64,000 nt of DNA from Strobilurus pachycystidiatus (Eukaryota > Basidiomycota > Agaricomycetes > Agaricales > Physalacriaceae). The notes below the pieces were generated by a model that worked only from the letters and a program-made list of their open reading frames with translations, ran no database searches and was not told the DNA's origin. Position numbers and translations under genes: made by a program. Positions within the stretch are counted from its first letter, which is position 1, and every line of letters starts with the position of its first letter. The stretch spans positions 744,001-808,000 of the forward strand of contig JAHLMK010000007.1 of assembly GCA_019915135.1 (NCBI GenBank), given 5' to 3'. Shown here one piece after another: positions 20,826 to 31,942 of this stretch.

Positions 20826-22091
20826 TCACGACATTATCAATCCCCCGTTGGCAGAGATCTGGGGATTAACGTTGGTCTTGCTGAGAACGGTTATTGGTAA
20901 GTTAACTCACTGTCTGGCCTGTGACAAGGAAGACACAATGAGTACCAGACTGAAGCAACATGATTCGATACGTACCGGTCATAAAGTCGTTTTCCGGAGA
21001 TGCGAGGAGTGAAACAATGCGAGCAAAGTCCTCACCCGTAGCCATCTTCTTTTGAAGAGGAATGCGGTTATTAATCTAGGCAGATATGAGAATAGTCACG
21101 GCTGTGCAGAGAAGGACGTACAAGCTCTTGAGCTTTATCAGCCTGCAAACCGGATATATTGGAGATATTGTTAGTCATTTCGGATTGAACTGGCTCAAGT
21201 CAATGCGGGCTCAGTTATGACCAGAGGTATCAAAGTTGACACCTACGCTGGTCGGACTCTAGAAAAAGACTTCTATTAGAAATTTAAAGTAGATGTATGA
21301 TGGACAACGGCGTTCTTCACCGACTGCGACCAAGTTGACTGTGATATTGTGTGGACCGAGCTCCAAAGCTACCGTATGCGAGTGAGCAAGACAACGAAGA
21401 GTGGCTGAGTAGGAGGTACCGGCTGTTTGCGTCAATCCACGCAGAGCAAAACTAGCGGCAGAGAACGCCGCCATGTTCTGGTGAATGCCTAATGTCTCTT
21501 CGTCAGCCCCATCAAGACAGCAAGCTTGCGTGTGCCAGAACCTTGTAGAGCGTAGGCGGATGAGGTAGCGATAATTCTTCCGCCCGTTCCTTGCTCGATC
21601 ATTTGCTGAGCAGCGTATTTGTAGAAGAGGAAGAAGGCCTTGACATTGAGCGCGAGAGCTTCGTCAAAGTCCTCAGCTGAAGCTATCAGAATCAGTCAAT
21701 GATACTGCGAAGAACGGAAGGCGAGGAGATGAACTCGTTATCAAGGGCGCCGAGCGTGCAATTCCGAGATTGACTACCATCTATGCCCGGCAAAGGATGA
21801 GGGAAGGCTGCGACCCATTTCAGCGGAGGTACCTACAACATCGATTCGACCGAAATCTTTGACGACACGGTCGACCAGATCCTTCTTGTCGCCCGCGCGT
21901 GCTTGGACTGTATAAATGCGACATTGACGTCCTTTCGCCAAGATCTCTTTCTGGACTTGGGCGAGTTGAGACTGAAACTTGGCGAGTGACCCGATCGCAA
22001 GGTCGTAGCCTTCGTCAGCTAACCGAAGGGCACAGGCCCGACCAAGGTTGCCTTCGCCACAGCGAGTAACAAATGCGACACGTGGAGACAT
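20826..22091 (-). CDS. Short-chain dehydrogenase-fold protein lacking the Tyr/Lys catalytic pair
   Basis: About ten short exons can be joined into one frame starting MSPRVAFVTRCGEGNLGRA. The cofactor loop is unusual (TRC-GEGNLG in place of TG-xxx-GIG). It continues with FGRIDV, a VNLGIA segment in the place of NNAGIA, LALNVKAFFLFYKYAAQQ, and the catalytic-serine strand GGRIIATSSAYALQG. Next comes MAAFSAASFALRGLTQ, where family members have YxxxK; here Phe and Ser stand in those positions. ALELGPHNITVN, PLQKKMATGEDFARIVSLL and the C-terminal TGQTISANGGLIMS complete the fold. Intact frame with lost catalytic residues suggests a pseudoenzyme. An upstream TATA-like run is at 22130-22141. Confidence 0.75.
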
Positions 22092-22344
22092 TGAGAGATA
22101 TTTCAGTTCCTTTGGGTGAAGTATCGAGATTATATATATACCAAGAGGGAATATTCCGAGGGTGGTCGGCGGAGAACAGATGCAGATGCAAATGGAGAAC
22201 GCCGATACACTGAGTAGCACGACTTCGACAGCACCGAAGACACAAATCAGTTGTCACAAGATGCCGGTCCAGAGAATAGGCGCCATGCGAATGCTTTTGA
22301 GTTGGAATTTGGGGTACTGATAGTACAACGATCTCGCGGACTGA

Positions 22345-22440
22345 GACTCGACCGATGACCATTTTCGTCAACTAAACGAAGTGCACAAGCCTGACCGAGG
22401 TTACCTTCGTCACAGCGAGTCGACCGAGGGATCCGTTAAG
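22345..22440 (-). pseudogene. Truncated copy of the SDR N-terminus
   Basis: The minus strand encodes TRCDEGNLGQACALRLVDE, matching TRCGEGNLGRACALRLADE of the adjacent SDR gene, with nothing of the rest of the protein. It is a partial tandem duplication located just upstream of the gene. Confidence 0.75.
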
Positions 22441-22449
22441 ACACTTTCC

Positions 22450-23440
22450 ACCGCGGATAAGAGGTATGCCTGAGAGAAACTGTCAGATGAGCGTACTAGA
22501 GACTCGATGATTGAACAAGATAGATTTGATCTCACCCACGTAAATCAGCTACATTGACAGAATTGAGGAAAGTGAGGAAACTGGATCGAGATTCTGTCTG
22601 AGAACCGCCACGACTGCACTCAGGCAGCTCAAGCTGGCGCATGGACCAGGAAAGAAGTCCAGTGACTATCCTTAGATGCGAGTAGTCCACGCGTACAATG
22701 GACATCTGTCGACTCTGTGCGCCCTAGAGCCGTTGAGCTTCCCACTGCTGAATGTCAGTCACTGATCACCTGTGGCCGTTTCGAAAAACATTTTGGTGGG
22801 TAACTTCGCGATAGAATGTTCCTGAGAGACAACATTGGAGGATATAGTACGCCTGAGAAAGAGTCAACTCCAATCTAGATGCCTCGACTGCGCCTTTCTC
22901 GCGACATCGCTTGCCGAGGATCTCAGTACGACGAGTGAGAAGGTCGTGGTAGTAGTTCGAGTTTGAACGTATGGCTTGTGTACTGTCAGCGCGATTGGTA
23001 AGATACGGCAGCCTCCGGCAGGCCTCGGTCCGCGATCGGAGCCTATGCCAAAGAATTTTGAACTTCTGCACGAACTCTCACCATGATGCTATCTTGGTCG
23101 CGTAGTGTTTCTCCTCAGAAGCCACGAAATCCTCGCAGATGACCTGCTCACGTTGAGCGGCCAGCCCATTCGATGCACTCTGATTCCAACCTTTCTACGA
23201 GTCGCCATTCTGAAAGTTCAGACTCAGCGAAAGAGCTTCCAGGTCATCTGCTGTGGTCATTCAGCTCTCTGACCGTCTCTCTGCGCCGCGTTGTCACGGA
23301 TCTCCGAGCCAGTCGATTGGTGGCCTCGCCATCAGCCCACTTCTTTCTCTCACTAATACGCAATTTAAAGCGTGGCTCTTGTCCGGTTACTTTCGATAAT
23401 ACTCAAAATGGTGTCAGGTTTCCCAACCGTGTCCCTCTGA
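22450..23440. other. Unresolved region
   Basis: Long frames exist on both strands (minus 22766-23071, plus 23173-23508), but none has a recognisable motif or convincing exon structure. Confidence 0.3.
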
Positions 23441-23447
23441 CTCAGAA

Positions 23448-24089
23448 GTGGAGAAGATCGAAGACACGATCGCTGTGGTCTCGCTTATCGCCTCCAAGTT
23501 CAAGTTGAAGGAAGGCAGCTCCATAACAGGTTTGTTCGATTATCTTCGTGAGACCTCTACTCTACCTCAATCGCATCAGGTCAAACAGTCAGTACATCCT
23601 TGTCTTCGCTATCATGAACTCCTCTCAATACTGATTATACTAGATCAACGTCAGTGGCGGCATGGTCATGTAGGAGAATCGTAGTGAGCTTGAGGCGATT
23701 TGTGTGTCTCTACTCTACTCGTATTCGCACTCGGCGCGGACCAGACCTGTGTAAGTCTCATCTCTGTGACGGTACAGAAATCAGATGTGTTACAGTGTTG
23801 AAAGTCTCGTAACTGGGAAGGGCTTGCAGGCGCTGTTCAAGGGGACAGAACTCGAATAGAGTCCGTCTTGCGCGAGACGTGGTATCGCGTACTTGAGGAT
23901 CCCACTAATACTATCACGCGGGAGAATGCGCAAACGCGGACCGTCGCGATGCAGATCTTGGGCCAGGCGTACATGTGCGTGAAGAAGGACGGGCAGGCCA
24001 TCGATAATGACAAATATGTCAGGGTGGATTCAATGACCATTCGGGAGCGCGAGCGGAAGAGGCGACCTAGGATAATACGGACCGAGTGA
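23448..24089 (+). CDS. Hypothetical protein, exon structure uncertain
   Basis: Two coding-like stretches stand out: VEKIEDTIAVVSLIASKFKL at 23440-23580, and a longer one at 23830-24089 containing LRETWYRVLEDPTNTITREN and ILGQAYMCVKKDGQAIDNDK and ending in a very basic tail (RERERKRRPRIIRTE). The connecting exons could not be assigned. No family was recognised. Confidence 0.3.
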
Positions 24090-24099
24090 GTGTTGTGCC

Positions 24100-25050
24100 T
24101 CATGTTTTGGTTGTGACGGTGAATATGCATACATTTACGTCTTTGCATCATAGACAACATAACTCATGCTACTTAGATCCACCGTCGTCGTCTCTTTCCT
24201 GGACGCTGTGTGCGCGAAGGAAGGACACAGTTATTGCCGATGGTACGCTCAGAATACACTTGAATCTTGGATGTGCCCTTGCCAGCCCAAGATCATACTG
24301 TACGATCCTGGCGTGGAGTTTGATTAGTCGTAAATACTAAAACCAGCGGCTATTGCTCAAATTCCACCCGCCAGGTGCCGTCTGTTGTCTCGGCGCCGCG
24401 TTTAGTCGCATGAGTTCCTGAGCGTGACTAGCACATAGTACCTAGATGCTGTTCAGCATCTTCGTTCCATCTGGCAGTCCCTTGCCGATGTGTTGAGCGG
24501 AAGCCCTCCAGAAGGCACGCTCACGTCGTCTAAGTTCGTCTTCGTGGATCTGCATAGGTAAGTCGCTTCTGGAGAATGGCGTCCGCATGCAACCATCAAG
24601 ATTCAATCTTTCCTCTCTTCACTGAGTCGGAAATAGATTGTTAATAATTACTCTTCAATAGGTGCCTGCTTCAATTCCTCCCAATCTCACCATACTGACA
24701 GCCTGATCATCACCTGATGCTTTCCTCGCCACAGGTAAATTCTAGACTCAAACCATGTTTCGCGAGGTGACAGGGAGCGGTTCCTAGGTGATTCCTTCAT
24801 CATGATTGGCAGCAGCCTGATAGCATACTGTCAGGTCATCCGACAATCACAACCCCCCTCTCCAAGTCAGGATGGCTCTTTCATATTTGCGCTTCTGTGT
24901 GTTGGATGATGTGATCCTCACTTATTGTCCTCCCCGCGATTGATGAACTTCTCCGCTCTGATATCACTGGCAAGATATAGGTACAGCAGAGCTTCTCCCG
25001 CTCATCATTCCAACAATGGCGTAACGTTGTGGTGTTTCTTCACAAAAAGA
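24100..25050. other. Intergenic, nothing recognised
   Basis: No convincing coding stretch; AT/GC composition is ordinary. It borders the mobile-element island. Confidence 0.5.
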
Positions 25051-25062
25051 TGACACTCAAAA

Positions 25063-25118
25063 CTCGAGTTTTCCCGGTCGTGACCGGGGTGAGTCGAGTT
25101 TTGACTCGAACTCGAAAA
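25063..25118 (+). repeat. Left terminal inverted repeat core
   Basis: It includes the near-palindrome CCCGGTCGTGACCGGG, which recurs in inverted orientation at 28676-28691. Confidence 0.8.
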
Positions 25119-26997
25119 TTTGATGTTGCAGATTTGTAGAACGGAAGGAATATATTGGCTATCCTACAATAAGCACTTTATACTACTGTGAGCTCGAGTC
25201 AACTCACCCGAACTCAACTCAAAGGCAAAGGCAAACACAAAATCTGAAACCCCAACTCGAGTTCAGACTGGAGTCGAGTCAACTCCAACTCAAACGGAAT
25301 GACTTGACTCCAATTCAACTCGACTCACAAAACTCAAGTTGACAGCGATTCCAATTTGAGTCGACTCCGATGCCAACTCGCAACAACTCCAATTCTGGAT
25401 CAGAGTTGACTTCAGTCATTTGAAATCACAACTCGAGTCGGTACTTACTTGACCTCAAATCAAATGCCTTCGGAGTCGCAAGGTTGAATTTGAGGCACGT
25501 AGCAGCATTGGGCGCGGTCTCGACCAAAGTTGGGAAACAGCGGACAGGCGGTGCTAAAGCGTGTCAGTGGGGGGATAACCGGTGGGACACACTAAAGAAT
25601 AGCCAGAAAATGGGGCCAGAGAAACTAGGAAGAAGGAAAAAGAGGTGTCATTCATAGGCACAACACTCAGAGAACAAAGATAACTTACCGAGCGCCCGAG
25701 TTGTCTGACATGCCAATCGGCGTTGTCGACGCGTCAAGTCTTGAGGACAGGAGTGCGTTTGTTGCCAGTGAGCGCCTGCTGTGGTTGACGGCGCTTCGCC
25801 GCGGTCGTTGCACATTGGGTGGTTGTCGTCGCCGTCTGGTGGTCGTCGAGACCTGCACTGTTAAGTAAGAGAACGCGTCCGCTGGCGAGAGAGCACGTAG
25901 GCGCGTCGCTGTCGTCGTTGCCCATGGGTGGTCGTCGTCACCGTCGCTGTGCTGGTGGTTAAGGAAAGAGAGGCACATAATTAGTCATATGACAACCTCC
26001 GCAACGTGTGCCGGCCTTGTTGATGTCCAAAGTGTATAAGGCACCGGCCGTCCGGGCCGTCGGATCGTCGGTTGCCCACTTTAGACGCCAAGCGGACCTG
26101 GAATCCTGGATTCATTGCCATGGCCGAGAGCTGACTCAGCATTCCGTCTTTTCTCCCGACCGCGACCAGCGACGACCAGGCGACAACTACAATGATAATG
26201 GCTACAACGACACTATCTGCGGCCGCAGTCTTATCCCATTGGACAGACACGTCAATGGCAAGCACGACGACGACTGTTAGGACCTGAGCCAGCACTCTCA
26301 TGTGCTCAAGCTCATACAGCGCCACACGGCAACTGCACACCTCCATATGTGAATCCCATGTCCCAAAGCCGTCCTCGGGGTGGAGGCCAGGAGACCTCCT
26401 AGGCACTCTGCCTAGCAAGACTCCTGTTCATCTTGTCTAGCCGTTGTCTTGCTCAACGGTAGACCCATTGTGTCGTTGTGGATCCTATTCACCTGCGCCA
26501 CTCATTACACTCCATTGGGGTAGCGCTACACAAGCGGGGATCAATGTCTAGCACCCTCGGTGCGTAGACAGCAATCCAACAGTGACTGCACCATTGCCTC
26601 GTCCTCGACAAGAGCAAGTGTACAGCCAGTGTCCGAGAGATCCATCCATCTTCATCCCTGACCCACTCGACAGAGATCCCCACGGGATACCATCAATGAG
26701 AGCAAGTGTCCAGTTGCATGGCATGTCGATGGCGTACTCAGTGACGCAAGGACAATCCTGTGGCAAAGGAACAGTGGAGAAAGAGGAGAGGATGACGAGT
26801 AAGAGTACGATTCAGCAGAGAGTGAAGCGTACAATGAGAGAGGGCCCCTTAGAGAGCAATTCCCCAATGACAGAGGCAAGATGCCAAAGGGTACTGCGAA
26901 GGAATGTACAATAGCGCAGATGCAATAATGTCCAGCTCTGAAGTACATAGGTGAATGTACTTCGACTTATATACCATTCTAGTGTCCCAAATTGGTT

Positions 26998-27278
26998 ACT
27001 GACTGAGTCAGAGCTCCCACTGTGTCGGATGCGATGGAAGACACTTAATCCACTGTTTCAAGGGGCGGGGCGCCCGATCGGCGGGCTGTCATTGGTCGGG
27101 AGGGCGGGAATGGCGGGAGCATGCGCTCATGCGCCTAAGTATAGACTTGGCTCAAGTCATAGGCTGCCAAGAAGTTCCTGGGATGACTCCAGAGACTCCT
27201 GAATGAGTCAGAGCGGGTAAAGGGCGAGATCCCGCCGCTCCACATGCTGCAGCGACTCCTGAGTGAGTCAGAGCGCCC
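26998..27278. repeat. Three copies of a GAGTCAGAGC motif
   Basis: ACTGAGTCAGAGCTCCC (about 27000), GACTCCTGAATGAGTCAGAGC (about 27194) and GACTCCTGAGTGAGTCAGAGC (about 27254) recur inside the large element. Each contains a TGAGTCA core with dyad symmetry, so they may be protein-binding sites or remnants of nested repeats. Confidence 0.5.
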
Positions 27279-28265
27279 AATGCGGCGGGATGACGTTCTG
27301 GAGGCGCCCTGAACCTTCTGGGACCTTCTCCAAGATTCTACAACCTTCTCCTGCGGTCCAGAGGCTCTTCAAGTGTCGAGTGTTAGTGTTGTGACTTCTC
27401 CTTCAATAGATATACCTCTAGATGACTCCACGAGTCTCTAGAGCGATTCCTGGTAGTGGTACTTTGTGTGTGCTTCCTTCTTGAGTGCTGTAGCTGTTCC
27501 TGAGTGTTGTGGTCATTACAACGATGTGTGCAATGGTCTGAGAAGTGATCCAAGACCAAGAGAAGCTACGGTCATGCTGTGACAAGTACCGGTTCCCTGG
27601 TGTTCACATTGATCCACTATGAGAGTATGCGCAGGTGCTCCCGGAGCTCCTGATGCGTCTAGACTCTGTCATCATCCTGCTTTACCTCCCGGTAGAGCTT
27701 CTGTGGCATGGAAGATAGATCATAGATGTGTGTGCAGCCATAGCGAGCCAGAGTTGTGGCTGTGGCGATGAGCCGTGCGGCTGTGTAGATGAGACAAGTG
27801 GTCTGCCTGGAGACGCATCATGACAACGACCACGGCAGCCACGACCACAACAAAGCCGTCCACAACACACGGCTCACAAAATCCGCCCATTTACATCCGC
27901 ACATGGTAGTGGCTTTCCCCCCAACGTCGACAACGTTGGTACGGCATGGCAGACGTCCCAGGTTGGCCCGCCTATCCTCTTCGGTGAGTCAGTCGTGTCT
28001 GTTCCTTGTTTTATCTACCATGAACACCAGTCGTACCGTTCCTATCTTATCATCACTACGAACACTATATCATTTCCCTCCAGCCTTTACCAGTTCAATA
28101 ACATGTCTCTCCCTCGGAGTCCCTCCACTAACAACTTTCATTCAACCCCATGTCAGAGACTTGCAGGCGGGGTCCGAATCAGTGACCTTGTGATTGATTG
28201 ACTTTGATTTGAGTCGAGTTCGGATTTGAGTTCGAGTGGACTCGAGTTGAATTTGAGTCCAAGTT

Positions 28266-28538
28266 CACTGCATGAAACATAGCATATTTACGCCAAAAAT
28301 ATGGTGAAAAAATATAAAATTTATTTAGCATTTTCTCACTTAAAAAATGATGGAATTATAATGAAAATGAGTGGAAATATAGTGAATACATTCAAATATA
28401 GTAAGGTATAACATATATTTAGCACATTTCCACATATTTTCATGATATTTTCATCATTTTTGAAGTGAAAAAATGGTAAATATATTTTACATTTTTTCAT
28501 CATATTTCTGGCGTAAATATGCTATATTTCATGCAGTG
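28266..28538. mobile_element. CACTG-ended MITE, copy 1 (273 bp)
   Basis: It begins CACTGCATGAAACATAGC and ends with the inverted complement TTTCATGCAGTG. A direct GTT flanks both ends (28263-28265 and 28539-28541). The interior is very AT-rich and has no coding capacity. CACTR termini and a 3-bp duplication fit non-autonomous CACTA/CMC-type DNA transposons. It is inserted inside the right repeat of the larger element. Confidence 0.88.
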
Positions 28539-28646
28539 GTTTGAACTCAAGCTGGGTTGAGTCGGAGTTTATGTTTGTGTTGACTTTGAGTTTGACGGTA
28601 CCTGAGTTGCGTTGCGGACGATGTGAGTGGGCATACTGTGAGAGGG

Positions 28647-28704
28647 TTTCGAGTTCGAGTCAAGACTCGACTCATCCCGGTCACGACCGGGAAAACTTAG
28701 ACTC
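28647..28704 (-). repeat. Right terminal inverted repeat core
   Basis: It is the reverse complement of the left core at roughly 90 percent of positions by eye. Confidence 0.8.
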
Positions 28705-28712
28705 GACACCAG

Positions 28713-28985
28713 CACTGCATGAAACATACCATATTTAAGCCGGAAATATGATGAAAAAATGTAAAATTTATTTAGCATTTTTTCACTTTGAAAATGATAG
28801 AATTATCATGAAATTGAGTGGAAATATGATGAATACATCTGATTATAGCAAGGTATAGCACATATTTACTATATTTGCATGTATTTTTACAATATTTTCA
28901 TCAGTTTTGAAGTGAAACTTTGCTGAAGAAATTTTACATTTTTTCACTATATTTCAGGCGTAAATATGATATGTTTCATGCAGTG
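28713..28985. mobile_element. CACTG-ended MITE, copy 2 (273 bp)
   Basis: Same length, orientation and termini as copy 1, with scattered substitutions. A direct CAG flanks both ends (28710-28712 and 28986-28988). It sits just outside the right end of the large element. Confidence 0.88.
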
Positions 28986-29005
28986 CAGTCACTTCGCCCG
29001 TCCGG

Positions 29006-29820
29006 TCCGATCGACCCTCTGGCGAAGCGACTGGAACATTTCGGACCCCTTTTGGCACAGTCGGATTTTTTCCCACGAATTAATTGAACTTCGTCATTTT
29101 TACCACTAACGACAAAACTCAACCTTGTGCTTCGACTCATTTGACCATTTTAATCACTTGGTATGCACATTTGAAAGCGAGGCATGTTTTTATTTTTCTC
29201 TGAACTGCTCTGGTTCCCTTTTAATTCATAAATCTTTCCGAAGTATCACCTAGATAGAGCATCTGCTGTCAGCCGCGTTATAGCATACAAGCACGCCACT
29301 ATTGGTAAGGGAGAGACAAGGGCAATCAACCTGAGCTTTTGGACACCTACGGTGCTGCACAGACATGATTTTCAAGTGAACTCAAGTAATGATGAGAAGA
29401 ATTATAAGCATATGTGGGCCATCTTCTGTTCAAAATATGCCAGAAGCTATGAAGTGCTATTGAACATTATCACCATCCATTTTGAATTGCTGTGCCGTCC
29501 ACCGAAGGCCATACTTCGCTACCAGCAATGATTGCGGCGCGGAGGGCGGGTTGGTGCACGTGCTTGCAATGATGTAATGACATTCCGAATAATTGACTTA
29601 CTTCTCGAGACCGCCACTGTATTAGAAAATTCTAAGAATGTGGATCGACTGATATATGCATTTAAGATGAATGTATGAGCACAAATTACGAGAGGGAAGT
29701 AGTTGAAATTTGGACTTGTGCTGAATTTCGCTAAGTTCAATTAAATCGTGGGAAAAAATCCGACTGTGCCAAAGGGACCCCGAGTTGTTCCAGACGCTTC
29801 GCCAGGTACTCGATCGACTG
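29006..29820. mobile_element. Non-autonomous TIR element, about 0.8 kb
   Basis: The left arm (29006-29091) and right arm (29733-29820) are inverted copies, sharing CTGGCGAAGCG, then CTTTTGGCACAGTCGG, then TTTTTTCCCACGA, then TTAATTGAACTT. The interior has no transposase-like frame. The exact ends and target duplication could not be fixed. Confidence 0.75.
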
Positions 29821-29961
29821 TCATCGAGTATCTTGTTGGCGAACGTCTGGCATCGAGACTAGGGAAAACTCAAGTTTTCTTGGTCTCCTTTCATTTCTTC
29901 ATATATACAGTGCCCCGATGTACGAGCTTGTTCAGTAAACTTGAATCACTTCCTCTTAGCC

Positions 29962-31257
29962 ATGTCCGCACCTGCACTCACTGAAGCGGATGTCATCCAT
30001 TTCCTGCGAGACAATCTCCATTCTAACATATTGGAGATCGCTTGTTATTTCTTCTACACGGCTGTGTATCTATACACAATCCACGTAATTGCAACCCATT
30101 GTACGCGATGCTCTTGCATTCACAGATTGCCGATTAACACTGGCCGACTGGCGCTGCCTCATTATCACTAGGTTCATCCAAACAAGACTTCCGGGGGCGC
30201 ATTGGACATGTCGTGCTCCTCACATTCATGTGGATGCTTGCCACAGTCAGGATGGGTTTGGTCTGGGACATGATTGACGACAACTACATTGCTCATGGTG
30301 CTACACAAGCCGACGTGCTCCAAGGAACTGTCACAGGTGCACTCCCTTTTAGGCTGAGTACTGCGGTTGGAGTCCTCCGCCAGATCAACGTTCTTCTTGC
30401 CGAGGGTGTGATGGTAAGATCGCTTGTGATGCTGATTCTGCACACCATGACAATTCCAAATAGATTTGGCGATGCTGGATTATATGTGCACACTCCCGGA
30501 TAGTCGCTCTCCCCGTGCTCTGCTGCATTGCCGAAGCAGGTGCGTCAAACCCTCGATGTGACTCTTTATACCTGAATCTGAACTGGTCCAGTTTCGTTCA
30601 TCGTATACACTGTGCAGTATACCAATGCTTTTGGTGATGTTATCAGTACTTCAATGGCCAACTGGAATATGGCCTATATCTCCCTGACGCTCGTCACAAA
30701 CACCATTGGCACTGCATTGGTTATCATCCGTATTGTGCGTACGACTGGGGTCAGCAGCAGGACATATGCAGGGATTATCGAAATTCTGGTGGAATCATCG
30801 TTCCTCTACTCTGTCACACATCTGGTCTACCTCGCGCTGTATGTGCACGACATCTATGCACCATACATCAGTGAGACAAATTATTATCCAGAAGCAATGT
30901 TGTCTGCTGTCATTGTGAGTCGTCTTAGCCATCAATGTAGAGTATTCGCCTCCTTGCTCACTTTCTGCTGATCAGTGTACTGCTCCCGCATTGATCATTG
31001 CACGTGTCGCGTCAGGAAAGGCGCGTCCAAACGACTCGTGGAGAAACAGCTCACACACTGGCAGCCGCCAAAACGGCTCTCACGCCGTGCATTCATCGTT
31101 GCGATTCCAATCCGTCGCGCACGTCACTTTCAGCGACGTGGAAAGACAGGACACCGAAGATATCGAAAATGACAGTATCAGACCAGGACCTCTTCCGTCC
31201 GTCGAGGAATCTGGCATCGGGGTCAAAGGCGAGCAGGACAATGGCCTCGCCCTTTGA
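29962..31257 (+). CDS. Multi-pass (about seven-helix) membrane protein of a basidiomycete-expanded family
   Basis: Five exons (29962-30100, 30172-30413, 30464-30540, 30593-30914, 30976-31257) give 353 residues. Hydrophobic segments include ILEIACYFFYTAVYLYTIHV, HVVLLTFMWMLATVRMGLVW, a segment after IWRCWIICAHSR, WNMAYISLTLVTNTIGTALV, and SSFLYSVTHLVYLALYV. A polar C-terminal tail of about 80 residues follows CTAPALIIARV. The IWRCWI motif after the third helix and the late APALIIARV motif are typical of a large Agaricomycete family of uncharacterised receptor-like membrane proteins. There is no signal peptide. A TATA-like CATATATACAG lies at about 29898. Function unknown. Confidence 0.82.
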
Positions 31258-31412
31258 ACAAGTAGCCGACACTCGCACAAATACAACGCGTCGTAGTGCG
31301 ACCGGATTGACTGGAGCCGCCTTTATGTCTATTTTCTCCGAGTCTCAAATCCCTACTATGCTTAAAGTTTCAACTCAAGTATCTCTTCTCAGAGCAGCGA
31401 TCGGACTTTGAC

Positions 31413-31727
31413 CTAGCAACACAGTACATACTTTCTCCGAGAGTCTATTGTATATGTATATGTGTATACATCAGCTCCTACCTCTTCAAGAGATGCAAGA
31501 TATTGGGTTTGAACCACGACGCCACGCGTCTTCAACACGCCTGCCTCCTTTTTGCACTTCGCTTCCATCTCAATTTTGGTTCCAAGCCGTTTGAGCGCGA
31601 GTACGCGCTCCCTCCTAGGATATAGTGTCTAACGCATACTTACCAGAGAGCCTAGCTCGGTCTCGCTTCTCCTCAGTTCAAGTTGCGAGTCCAAACGATG
31701 GCCTCCAATTTGCGTCATGTGGAATCT
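31413..31727 (-). CDS. Possible small coiled-coil protein (uncertain)
   Basis: The minus strand reads MTQIGGHRLDSQLELRRSET and, after a candidate 75-bp intron kept in phase, MEAKCKKEAGVLKTRGVVVQ onwards to a stop at 31413. Composition suggests a short coiled coil. Upstream coding-like sequence on the same strand suggests more exons may exist. Confidence 0.25.
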
Positions 31728-31942
31728 TCAACAACAAATTACATCTAGTCCCGGGGTCTCTACTGCTTTGACAAAAACTTGCCAATAAAGTTACAAGTTG
31801 ACGAACTAAATCCACAATCTTCTGCGTGTGTTGTTGATTACATCTGTGGGTGACACGCGTGGCACTGGAACTCTTATCTGCCTCCGGTGCCTGAGCGCTG
31901 TCTGGATCAAACTGACCACGTCCCGCCTTGTCACCCACCATC

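Larger units (their letters stand above)
25057..28704. mobile_element. Large element with GAGTC-rich terminal inverted repeats
   Basis: The left end (about 25060-25118) and right end (about 28647-28704) are inverted copies: both contain a GTTTTCCCGGTCGTGACC core and then a TGACTCGAACTCGAAA block, differing at only a few positions. The similarity continues less strictly for about 400 bp on each side as arrays of degenerate GAGTC/ACTCG units. A direct GACAC flanks both ends (25052-25056 and 28705-28709), a candidate target duplication. The interior (25.5-28.2 kb) has no recognisable transposase, so it is probably non-autonomous or encodes an unknown protein. Confidence 0.7.

Noticed and set aside
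25063..25450. CRISPR-like array from repeated ACTCGA units
   Set aside because: Units are degenerate and irregularly spaced, and the block is mirrored at 28.2-28.7 kb, so it is a transposon end in a eukaryotic genome.
31500..31520. GGGTTTGAACC resembling a tRNA T-loop
   Set aside because: No acceptor or anticodon stem can be formed around it; no tRNA gene is supported anywhere in the window.
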